A DNA stretch of 48,108 bases, taken from NCBI GenBank assembly GCA_903896545.1, contig CAITYF010000075.1:1-48108 (forward strand), in the 5' to 3' direction. The translations under genes were made by a program, and so were the position numbers. The notes under the pieces were generated by a model. The model was not told the DNA's origin and ran no database searches. It saw nothing but the letters and a program-made list of their open reading frames with translations. This DNA comes from an uncultured Myxococcales bacterium. Its GTDB lineage: Bacteria; Myxococcota_A; UBA9042. This document shows positions 25,491-32,943 of this stretch, in pieces (within the stretch, counting starts at the first letter, position 1; every line of letters begins with the position of its first letter).

Positions 25491-26102
25491 TTAGAACGTG
25501 CAGCTAAAATCAGCGACGACGTCGCCCGTCGCTTTTTCGTCAATAGGATTGCGCGGCGCGCCTTCCAGCACGGTCTGGATCATTTTCCCGCAGTTCACGG
25601 TGCCTTTGAACGGCGCGGTTGCCGACGTGACCTGAATCGCGCACGTGCCCGAATACTTGAACTTCTTTGTCGCAGGGTCGTCACGGTACATCGCGTACGC
25701 GTCGAGCGTGGCCGCGCTCGGCGCACTGGGCAGGCTCGCTGCGACCATGCATGAATCAAACTTGCCACCGATATCTGGAGCGCTTTCACCGGTATTATCG
25801 GTGGCTTGCGTACACGTGTACGTGCTGGTCGAGGTCGAGTAGTTTTTGATTGCCAAGCTAAGCGTTGGCGAATTGTCGCCGCCCGCCGAAAGGGTAACGT
25901 CCACGCGGCCCGTGTCGGCGTTGCGCGTGCACGTGACCACCGAGGTCAAGTCAACTTTGCCGCTACCAGCGGTTGAAGATCCTGCGAGCGCCACGGAGCC
26001 GTAAACGACGACGGGGGCTGCTGCCGGTGGCGTGGAGGTGCACGCGGTCGTCGCAAGAAGACCGGTACAGACGAAGCACGAGAGGACGCGTTGAAACTTC
26101 AT
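25491..26102 (-). CDS. Small lipoprotein of unknown function
   Basis: 203 aa from the ATG at 26102; the frame is open further upstream, but the signal sequence begins here. The signal peptide MKFQRVLSCFVCTGLLATTAC ends at probable lipid-modified Cys21, with GGAG nine bases before the ATG. The mature part is Thr/Ser/Ala-rich, with about six cysteines (in VTCTRNAD, YTCTQATD, DSCMVAAS, GTCAIQVT, NCGKM and FSCTF) that may pair in the periplasm. It looks like an all-beta secreted domain (YGSVALAGSSTAGSGKVDL). No family is recognised. It is divergent from the large heme lipoprotein at 26467, with a 364-bp spacer. Confidence 0.75.
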   Translation of the reverse strand: MKFQRVLSCFVCTGLLATTACTSTPPAAAPVVVYGSVALAGSSTAGSGKVDLTSVVTCTRNADTGRVDVTLSAGGDNSPTLSLAIKNYSTSTSTYTCTQATDNTGESAPDIGGKFDSCMVAASLPSAPSAATLDAYAMYRDDPATKKFKYSGTCAIQVTSATAPFKGTVNCGKMIQTVLEGAPRNPIDEKATGDVVADFSCTF

Positions 26103-26466
26103 GGTATGGCTCCGGCAGGACTCGCTGCTGCGGCCGATTTGAGCGCAGGTCGCGACCGGGGTCAAGAGTCGGAACCGCCGGACGGTAGAGAGTTCACCCG
26201 TACGTGCGGGAGTTTCGGTTCGCGAGGGTCTACACCGGCTGAAATGTGGAGCGCCGCCGAGCGCGACGTCAGAACTGGCGCGTGATCCGAGCGTCCGGGT
26301 TGGGGCGTTGCGTGCTCGATCTCCGATCTCAAGCCTCCTGCGCGCAGGAACCCACGGTTAGGACAGTCGAGCGCAGCTGCTGGCAATTTGCCACTAACGA
26401 CGCTCGCCTGCACAGTTCCTCCTTCACAGTCACTGGAAATTCGCGATGCTTGCGCCCGGAGGCAAC
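26103..26466. other. Divergent intergenic region between two lipoprotein genes
   Basis: 364 bp. No gene, RNA or clear hairpin terminator is visible. It should hold both promoters; no pair of boxes is convincing. The only strong signal is the GGAGG Shine-Dalgarno just before the ATG at 26467. Confidence 0.5.
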
Positions 26467-28809
26467 ATGCGGCTGATTCTCTGGCTTTTCCCGATGGTGC
26501 TCGTGGCTTGTGCGGAAGACGCGCCGACTGGAGCGGTCGACGCTCTCGCAACTGGCGAAGACGCCGCGGCTGACGTGGCGAACACGGACGTCACGGATTC
26601 GACGGACGTGTGGGTTGAGGCAGACCTGTGGACGCCACCCGACGCGGTTGCAGACGTTGGGTGCGCGCCGACTTGTACGTCGGTGCTGCCTGTCGGCATT
26701 GGGGCGTCGCCTTGCCACCTGGAGGGCGATCTGCCCGAACCGCAAGGCGTGGAGCTCGTCCCTGTGTTTGCAAAGGCGGGGCTCTCGCAGCCCATTTTCC
26801 TCGGACCGTGGGGCGACAGCTCCAATCGCTTGTTCGTCGTCCAGCGCGCGGGGCAAATCGTCCGCATCGACAATGACCCGGCAACAACGCTGCCTCCGTG
26901 GAAGGTGCTCGACGTGTCGGCGCAGGTGAATACAGCCGGCGAAGGCGGGCTGCTCTCGGCCGCCATGCACCCGCAGTTCTTGCAAAACCGCAAAATGTAC
27001 GTGTCGCTGACGGCCGGCACGCCGATGCACTCGCAGATTTGGGAGTACGTCGTGGGGCCAGATGACGTCGCGCAGGTCGCAAGCGCGCGTCTCGTGATCG
27101 ATGTACCGCAGCCGGGTTACACAAACCACAAAGGCGGCATGATCGCGTTTGACGCCAAGGGGATGCTGCTCTACGGCTTGGGTGACGGCGGTTCCGCCAA
27201 TGATCCCAACGGCAATGGCCAGAACAAGTTCACGCGGCTCGCCAAGATCCTGCGCATCGAGCCAGCGACGCCCGCGAACGGCGTGGGCTACAGCATCCCC
27301 AAGGATAACCCGTTTGTCGGCAATAACGCTTTCTTGCCGGAGATTTTCGCTTGGGGCATGCGCAACCCGTGGCGCTTCAGTGTCGATCGCTTGACCGGCG
27401 ACATCTGGGCGGGCGACGTTGGGCAGGACACGTGGGAGGAGGTCGATAACATTGTCGGCGGACAGAACTACGGCTGGAACACGATGGAAGCGACGCACTG
27501 CTTTCCGCCGTCGGTGACCAACTGCAATCAGATCGGGATGACGCTGCCGATCGTGGAGTACAAACACACGACGGGCAAGTCCATTACGGGCGGCTACGTC
27601 TACCGCGGGAGCAAGCAGAAGTCGCTGTATGGAAAGTACATCTTTGCAGATTACGATCAGGGCAAGGTCTACACGCTGCCGTCCGTCGGACTGGAGCCCG
27701 TGCAGCTGGCCAAAGCGACGTTTCAACCGGTGAGTTTTGGCGAAGATCGCGACGGGGAACTGTACGTGATGCAGCTTTTTGGCCCGCTGGGGAAAGTGTT
27801 TCAGGTCGTGGAGGCGCCGCCCAAACCCGCGGGGAAGCCGTTGCCGCTGGTGCTCAGCGACACGCAGTGTTTTGCCGACCTGAAGACGCTGGATCCAGCA
27901 CCTGGCGTACTGCCGTACGAGGTAAACGTGCCGCTGTGGTCGGACGGCGCGGGCAAAGGGCGCTACCTCGTGCTGCCGCCGGGTGCCAAGCCGGGAACGC
28001 TGCCGATCGCGGTGCCGGAGGATCCGTACGCGTCGTGGGACCTGCCGGTTGGAACGCTGCTGGTGAAGCATTTTGCGCTCGGTGAGACGTCCGTGCCGGC
28101 TGAGACTCGGTTCATGCGGCGCGACGTCGACGGGTGGAAGTTCTTCACGTATCGCTGGCGCGCGGACAGAAGTGACGCGGATTTGCTGCCAGGAGGCGGT
28201 GGGCAAGCGGAATTCGACATCGTGCTGGGCGGGCAGCCGACCAAGCAGACATGGCGGTACCCGATGATGGCGGACTGCGCGTCGTGCCACCACGCGGCGG
28301 GGAGCTTTTCGGCGCAGGTCCTGGGCGTGCAGACGGCGCAGCTCAACCGCACGGTCACGTGGAACGGCGTCGCAGTGCCCAATCAGGTGCTTGCGCTCCG
28401 GGACGCGGGGCTGGTCGCGGCGGGAAACTTCACAAACATCTATTTACCGAGCTTGCCAGACTTGACAAACATAAAGCCACTGGCGCTGGAAGCGCGCGCG
28501 TGGATCCACGCAAATTGCAGCCACTGCCATCGTCCTCAGGGCGCAGCGCCCAGCGACATGGACTTGCGGTTCGGGACGCCTCTCGGCCAGACGCACGCCT
28601 GCGGCGTCGCTGCCCAAAACGGCACGGTCAATGGCGCCACCCAGCTTCTGCAGCCCGGCAAACCCGCGGAATCGGTCCTGTGGCAGCGGTTGACGCACAC
28701 GCCGGGAGATGGGCTCTTCATGCCGCAGCTCGCCGTGACGGTCGCGCAGCCGGGCGCCGTGGACCTTGTGCAAATGTGGATTACCGGACTCACGTCGTGT
28801 GCGCCGTAG
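26467..28809 (+). CDS. Lipoprotein: sugar-dehydrogenase-like propeller fused to diheme cytochrome c
   Basis: 780 aa. I chose the ATG at 26467 over 26446 because GGAGG lies at the correct distance. The signal peptide MRLILWLFPMVLVAC has its lipobox Cys at 15, followed by an acidic A/D/T/V stalk to about 75. Residues about 80-450 form a glucose/sorbosone dehydrogenase-like beta-propeller (LFVVQRAGQIVRI, NHKGGMIAFD, GLGDGGSANDPNGNGQN, FAWGMRNPWRFS, AGDVGQDTWEEV). Residues about 460-780 match the SO2930-type diheme cytochrome layout (GVLPYEVNVPLWSDGAGK, WDLPVGTLLVKHF, ETRFMRRDVDGWKFFTYRW). Heme motifs are C604-x-x-C607-H608 and C684-x-x-C687-H688. PQQ-dependent oxidation of a sugar or alcohol at the envelope, with electrons entering the hemes, is inferred. 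Confidence 0.87.
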   Translation: MRLILWLFPMVLVACAEDAPTGAVDALATGEDAAADVANTDVTDSTDVWVEADLWTPPDAVADVGCAPTCTSVLPVGIGASPCHLEGDLPEPQGVELVPVFAKAGLSQPIFLGPWGDSSNRLFVVQRAGQIVRIDNDPATTLPPWKVLDVSAQVNTAGEGGLLSAAMHPQFLQNRKMYVSLTAGTPMHSQIWEYVVGPDDVAQVASARLVIDVPQPGYTNHKGGMIAFDAKGMLLYGLGDGGSANDPNGNGQNKFTRLAKILRIEPATPANGVGYSIPKDNPFVGNNAFLPEIFAWGMRNPWRFSVDRLTGDIWAGDVGQDTWEEVDNIVGGQNYGWNTMEATHCFPPSVTNCNQIGMTLPIVEYKHTTGKSITGGYVYRGSKQKSLYGKYIFADYDQGKVYTLPSVGLEPVQLAKATFQPVSFGEDRDGELYVMQLFGPLGKVFQVVEAPPKPAGKPLPLVLSDTQCFADLKTLDPAPGVLPYEVNVPLWSDGAGKGRYLVLPPGAKPGTLPIAVPEDPYASWDLPVGTLLVKHFALGETSVPAETRFMRRDVDGWKFFTYRWRADRSDADLLPGGGGQAEFDIVLGGQPTKQTWRYPMMADCASCHHAAGSFSAQVLGVQTAQLNRTVTWNGVAVPNQVLALRDAGLVAAGNFTNIYLPSLPDLTNIKPLALEARAWIHANCSHCHRPQGAAPSDMDLRFGTPLGQTHACGVAAQNGTVNGATQLLQPGKPAESVLWQRLTHTPGDGLFMPQLAVTVAQPGAVDLVQMWITGLTSCAP

Positions 28810-28837
28810 CGGAGTCAGTCGTCGGCGCGCGTCCGAG

Positions 28838-30121
28838 TCATTGCCCCATCCCGTCCTGAAGCCATTGGCCAATTTTGGCCTGTTCGGCCGCGGTCACGCA
28901 ATTCGACTTGCCGACGTCGAGCGCGGGATTCCCGGTGCACCCGGCGCCCTTCGGCATCGTGCCGTCCTGAATGCGAACGAGCGCGCACTCGCCCTTGGTC
29001 TTGCCGGCACAATAGTACGAGGCGAGCTTCGCGTCCGCGTAGTTCGTTCCAATGTTGAGACCGCCCGAACCTCCGCCCGTGTGGCAGCCCGCGCACTTGG
29101 CTTTGAAAATCGGCTGGACGTCGGCGTACACCACGGGGCATCCCGACGCGTCGTGGCTGCAGCCGGTCGCTGGGCTACACGCGTCGACCGTGCAGGCGAT
29201 GCCGTCATCGCAACTGAGACTGCCGCTGCCCGTGCAGGTGCCGCCGCTACAGGTGTCGCTGACCGTGCACGGGTTGCCATCGTTGCACGTTGCGCTGTTG
29301 GGAGTGTGGCTACAGCCGCTGCCGGTTGCGCACGCGTCCGTGGTGCACGCCTCTCCGTCATTGCACGCGTCCTGAGTGCCACCGCTGCAGGAGCCGGCGC
29401 TGCAGGCTTCGCCGATCGTGCACGGGTCGCCATCGCTGCACGGGCCGGTGGCGTCGGCGAAGGTGCAGCCAATGCCGCTCACGCACGTGTCCAGTGTGCA
29501 CGCGTTTCCGTCCTCGCAGTCCGCGTCCTGCGTGCAGGCGGGCGGAGTCGCGATGTCCTCCACGTCCGACGCGACATCTTCGGCGACGTCGGGTGCCACG
29601 TCCTCCGCAACTTCCGCGGCCACATCCTCAGCCACATCTTCCACAGCATCGGTTCCGGCCAATTCGTCCGCAGCGGCGTCAATGGCTCCCGTGTCCGGTG
29701 CCCCAGAATCTGCGGCGCCTGAGTCTTCGGCACCGCTATCCATGGACGCACTATCCGCAGGCCCTGCGTCGTCCGGGAGGTTGGCATCCAGAACTGCGTC
29801 GTCCAGGGCCGTTTCGGTCACTGCCGTATCCGTCGCTTCGGTATCCGTTGGTCCGGAATCCGCCAGGGGCGCATCCCCCACTTTGGTGTCGACTATCTCT
29901 ACGTCGCCGGGAAGTGCGTCGACAGAAGAGGTGTCCGTCTGGCCAGCGTCTGCGGCACCGGTGTCCGTCAGCGTTGCGTCCGACGCACCTGAATCACCGC
30001 CCTCGGTGTCTACGCCCGCAGAATCGCCGCCGAGGGCATCTTCCCCAGCGTTTGTGCCACTCCCAGCGGTCGTCGTCCCACAGGCGGCAAAGAGCAGGCA
30101 GGCCAGAAATGTAAGACGCAT
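28838..30121 (-). CDS. Lipoprotein with acidic stalk, cysteine repeats and CxxCH cytochrome-like domain
   Basis: 427 aa. The signal peptide MRLTFLACLLFAAC ends at probable lipidated Cys14. The AAGGGG Shine-Dalgarno is close to the ATG at 30121. Residues about 20-190 are an almost pure D/A/S/T/G/V stalk ending in a repeated EDVAxDVA tract. Residues about 193-325 hold five or six CxDGxxCTxDxC / CSDGDPCTIGEAC modules. The C-terminal 100 residues (VYADVQPIFKAKCAGCHTG, Cys343-Cys346-His347) resemble single-heme cytochrome c domains of envelope proteins. It converges with the propeller/diheme lipoprotein; their stops are 28 bp apart. It probably projects a heme domain from the outer membrane on a long flexible stalk; a redox partnership with its neighbour is inferred. 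Confidence 0.83.
   Translation of the reverse strand: MRLTFLACLLFAACGTTTAGSGTNAGEDALGGDSAGVDTEGGDSGASDATLTDTGAADAGQTDTSSVDALPGDVEIVDTKVGDAPLADSGPTDTEATDTAVTETALDDAVLDANLPDDAGPADSASMDSGAEDSGAADSGAPDTGAIDAAADELAGTDAVEDVAEDVAAEVAEDVAPDVAEDVASDVEDIATPPACTQDADCEDGNACTLDTCVSGIGCTFADATGPCSDGDPCTIGEACSAGSCSGGTQDACNDGEACTTDACATGSGCSHTPNSATCNDGNPCTVSDTCSGGTCTGSGSLSCDDGIACTVDACSPATGCSHDASGCPVVYADVQPIFKAKCAGCHTGGGSGGLNIGTNYADAKLASYYCAGKTKGECALVRIQDGTMPKGAGCTGNPALDVGKSNCVTAAEQAKIGQWLQDGMGQ
29550..29656 (-). repeat. EDVAxDVA tandem repeat in the stalk of the lipoprotein
   Basis: Within the coding region, about eight 4-residue units (EDVA, EDVA, AEVA, EDVA, PDVA, EDVA, SDVE, D) repeat with a period near 12 bp. 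Codons vary at third positions, so selection at protein level rather than recent duplication is suggested. Confidence 0.7.
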
Positions 30122-30292
30122 GGAAACCCCTTGGTGCAAAAAAAACACGCAGGCATCAGACGCCGCGTCGGAACTGAACGTACAGATACGATTTGAAGAG
30201 TCGCTGTTCCCGCGGCTCACAGTCAAACGAATGCCGCCAAGCACCTCAATATGCGGCAGATTTCTGTGAGCCAATCTGGGCAGATGATTTGT

Positions 30293-30325
30293 TGAAATTC
30301 TGAATTCGCTTCCACCGGAATTTCA
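30293..30325. repeat. Inverted repeat in a divergent intergenic region
   Basis: TGAAATTC (30293-30300) and GAATTTCA (30318-30325) are perfect 8-bp inverted repeats separated by 17 bp. They lie in an AT-richer patch of the 282-bp region between the stalk lipoprotein (minus) and the SGNH-like gene (plus). They could be an operator, but this is not shown. Confidence 0.4.
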
Positions 30326-30403
30326 GATACCCGCCGTTTGCCGCGATGGACGGCGCAAAAAGCGCAAGGGCCCCGCAAACGCAACACGGTTGCCAAGCCA
30401 CAG

Positions 30404-32101
30404 ATGCCGTTACAGACTGCGCGGGGAACGGAGGACGGGTTGGCGAGCGCGCGTTTGCACAAATGGACGAGAGTGACGGTGGGGGCGTGGAGCCTGTCCC
30501 TCGTCGCGCAACTGGCGCATGCCGCGCAGCCGGTGTCCGCGGCGACACCTACGGCGGGTGAGCAGGTCGGTGCGTGGCTGGACGGCGCACTGAAGCGCAG
30601 CAACGCGGCGTGTCGAGTGGGCGACATCAGCGTGCACGACGCGACGATTGCTGTGGATGTCGCTTGCAACGGGTCGACTCTGGGCAACCTACAAGTCGCG
30701 CCCGCTGATTTGGCGCCGACAGCCGCGCACGTCGGCCCCATCGCGCTGACGGCGTCCTGGCCAACCGCGCAAACCACGCTGGCTTGGCAGCCGTTTCTGG
30801 CCGCGCTTGAGCCGCCGCCCCCACGTGATGCGCTGTGGAAGCTGGTTGAACCGCCCGCGCCACTTCCGGTTCCGCAACGCCCACCTCCGCCGCGTTTTCA
30901 GCCACCGCCGCCCGATCCGGGCCAGTACCCTTGGGCTTGGCTTCTTCTGGGGGCCTGTGTGCTGGTTGTCGCGACGCTGCGTGACCGACCGACCGCGCGG
31001 CGCTGGCTGCTGCGCCTCACGCTTCTGCTCGTGACCGCGCTTGTGGTGGACACGCTGCTTGGTTTGCTCATGGCACACACCCTGCACACCCGCGATCTGG
31101 CGGCCTGGCGGGACGCGCGCCACAACTTCGACGACGTCTTCCTCCCGACAATTCCGCCGTCTCACGTCCCCGCAGACCAGCCGCCATTTGTTATCGGCGT
31201 CCTGGGCGGTTCGGTCGCGCTGCAAGTCGGTGAGTCGCTGGCCGCGCACCCGGAGCAGTTCGCCGCCGTGGCGGAGCTGAGCGCACAACTGCACCGTCCG
31301 GTTGTCGTCCGCGCCTTGGGTATTGAGGGGAGCGCCCAGCCTTCGCAGTTCAACGTCCTGCAGTTGTTTCACGATCAGCTGGACGCCGCGGTGTTTCTCG
31401 ATGGCTTCAACGAGCTCTTCGTCGCGCGCGATTCGCCCGACGCGAACTGTGTGCGACTGAGCCAACTGTGGCGGGAGAATTCAGCGCCAACGCAACAGAT
31501 TCTGGAACCACTGCGGCGGTTGCACGCCGATGTGGTGTCGCGGCTGGAGGCCACGCGTTGGGCGCCCTCGCGCTGGTCGGTGGTGGGCGGATACGCGTGG
31601 ACCACACTTCAGGCGAACCACAAGACCCAGGTCAACCAGTATTACCGCTGGCCGTTTCCGTCCGTGGCACACGCTGACGACGTCGACATTTCGCCGCCCG
31701 CGCGGGAAGCCAAGTGGCTGCAGTGCATCGAACAGACGACCCTCGCTGCACAGAAGTGGCAGTTCCCAGTGTTGTTTTTTCTGCAGCCCAACCAGTACGT
31801 GCGCGGCGCGAAGCCTCTTTCCGAACAAGAGCGCACCGCGTTCACGCAGCGCCAGAGCGGCGACGGCACCGCGGATTCAGCGGTCGTCTATCGGGACTTG
31901 AACGCGCGCTACGGTGATCTGCAGCGCGGCCTGGACGGACTACGGTCGAAGGGACTGCCGGTGGAGAGCCTTGTCCGCCTCTTTGAACAGACGACGGAGA
32001 CGGTCTACAGCGACAACTGCTGCCACTTCAACCCGCGCGGCGTCGAGATGTTGGGCAACGCGATCCTCCGGCGCGTCGGCTCGGTCGTTCAGGGACGGTA
32101 G
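30404..32101 (+). CDS. SGNH-hydrolase-like envelope protein
   Basis: 565 aa from the ATG at 30404. A TTG at 30338 is the only upstream alternative; no clear ribosome-binding site decides. The N-terminus has a hydrophobic signal-like stretch (VTVGAWSLSLVAQLAHA), then a Pro-rich segment and two transmembrane helices (about 181-198 and 209-231). The following domain shows SGNH-type blocks: GVLGGSVALQ (Gly268-Gly269-Ser270, nucleophile Ser), FLDGFNELF (Gly334, Asn336) and DNCCHFNPRG (Asp537, His541). Such domains deacylate or acetylate polysaccharides or lipids. It overlaps the convergent GT2 gene by 13 bp and faces a group of sugar genes, so a role in modifying a surface polymer is inferred. Confidence 0.7.
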   Translation: MPLQTARGTEDGLASARLHKWTRVTVGAWSLSLVAQLAHAAQPVSAATPTAGEQVGAWLDGALKRSNAACRVGDISVHDATIAVDVACNGSTLGNLQVAPADLAPTAAHVGPIALTASWPTAQTTLAWQPFLAALEPPPPRDALWKLVEPPAPLPVPQRPPPPRFQPPPPDPGQYPWAWLLLGACVLVVATLRDRPTARRWLLRLTLLLVTALVVDTLLGLLMAHTLHTRDLAAWRDARHNFDDVFLPTIPPSHVPADQPPFVIGVLGGSVALQVGESLAAHPEQFAAVAELSAQLHRPVVVRALGIEGSAQPSQFNVLQLFHDQLDAAVFLDGFNELFVARDSPDANCVRLSQLWRENSAPTQQILEPLRRLHADVVSRLEATRWAPSRWSVVGGYAWTTLQANHKTQVNQYYRWPFPSVAHADDVDISPPAREAKWLQCIEQTTLAAQKWQFPVLFFLQPNQYVRGAKPLSEQERTAFTQRQSGDGTADSAVVYRDLNARYGDLQRGLDGLRSKGLPVESLVRLFEQTTETVYSDNCCHFNPRGVEMLGNAILRRVGSVVQGR

Positions 32102-32835
32102 CCGCCGCTGCGATACCTGCGACCGACGTCAAAAGCGCCGGCAAAACCGCGTGCGGGGTCGACCAGGCTGACTTTGGACGAACCGCCGACGCGATCGGCG
32201 TACAAAGTCGGAAATTCGCCAATGCGCAGGCCGCCAGCCAGCCAAATCGCCATCATTTCAATCAAGTATACTGGCGTTGTGTAGATCGCGGGGAAGCGAA
32301 GGAGGCGTTCGGCCGCGCGACGGTTGTAAAACCGGTAGCTGTTGCTGTAGTCGCGAATTTTGCCCGTGAGGAGCGCGCGCAGCATCACGTTGTAGGTCAG
32401 GCTACCGAGACGACGAAACGCCGAACGGCCGAGAACCCGCGCGCCTTGGATGTACTTGGACGCGATGACGACGTCGTGATTGCCACTCTCCACGCGTTCG
32501 ACGCCGATGAGAAGTTCCTCGGGACGTTGCGAACCGTCCGCGTCGAGGTCGACAAAAACGCCGTGGGCGGTGTGTGCAACCAACCATTCCAAGCCGGATC
32601 GCGTCGCCGCGCCGCGCTGACAGCCGCTGCCCTGCTTCTCGTGGCGCAACAGGACGCAGCGGGGATCTTCGGTGCCTTTGGCTTCTAGCCACTCCACGGT
32701 GCCGTCTTTGCTGCCGTCGTCGACGAATACGACCGTGAAATCGCGGCCGGTCAACGCCTGCGTGATGCGATCCCAGAGCAGCGGGACGGAGTCGCGCTCG
32801 TTCAGAACGGGAACACAAATGGCGATGCCGAGCAT
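32089..32835 (-). CDS. Family 2 glycosyltransferase (polyprenol-phosphate sugar transferase type)
   Basis: 248 aa, GT-A fold. Key motifs: VPVLNERDSV at the N-terminus, VDDGSKDGT (about 39-47), VDLDADGSQRPEE (about 95-107, carrying the metal-binding DxD), and AFRRLGSLTYN, then RIGEFPTLYADRVGGSSK near the C-terminus. This is close to the DPM1-like enzymes that move a sugar from a nucleotide onto a polyprenyl phosphate carrier. There is no C-terminal membrane domain. GAGG sits six bases before the ATG. It is the last gene of a minus-strand run with the polytopic protein and the nucleotide-sugar dehydrogenase upstream, separated by a 108-bp gap. Confidence 0.88.
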   Translation of the reverse strand: MLGIAICVPVLNERDSVPLLWDRITQALTGRDFTVVFVDDGSKDGTVEWLEAKGTEDPRCVLLRHEKQGSGCQRGAATRSGLEWLVAHTAHGVFVDLDADGSQRPEELLIGVERVESGNHDVVIASKYIQGARVLGRSAFRRLGSLTYNVMLRALLTGKIRDYSNSYRFYNRRAAERLLRFPAIYTTPVYLIEMMAIWLAGGLRIGEFPTLYADRVGGSSKVSLVDPARGFAGAFDVGRRYRSGGYRP

Positions 32836-32943
32836 GCAAACCTCAGGGAACGGAACGTCGTGGCGAGCGCGCTAGGTTTTTTTGGGGCGGCGCCCCCCCA
32901 TCTTTGGCAAAACGCCGCGTACGCCGCACGAGCGGAACCGGCA

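Noticed and set aside
26329..28293. A 654-codon minus-strand frame opposite the propeller/diheme lipoprotein
   Set aside because: It is antisense to a gene with recognised domains and two CxxCH motifs and has no domain of its own.
32884..32896. GGGGC-GGC-GCCCC hairpin next to a run of seven T
   Set aside because: For the minus-strand gene above it the tract would be A-rich after the stem, not U-rich; on the plus strand the T run precedes the stem. It is not an intrinsic terminator in either direction.
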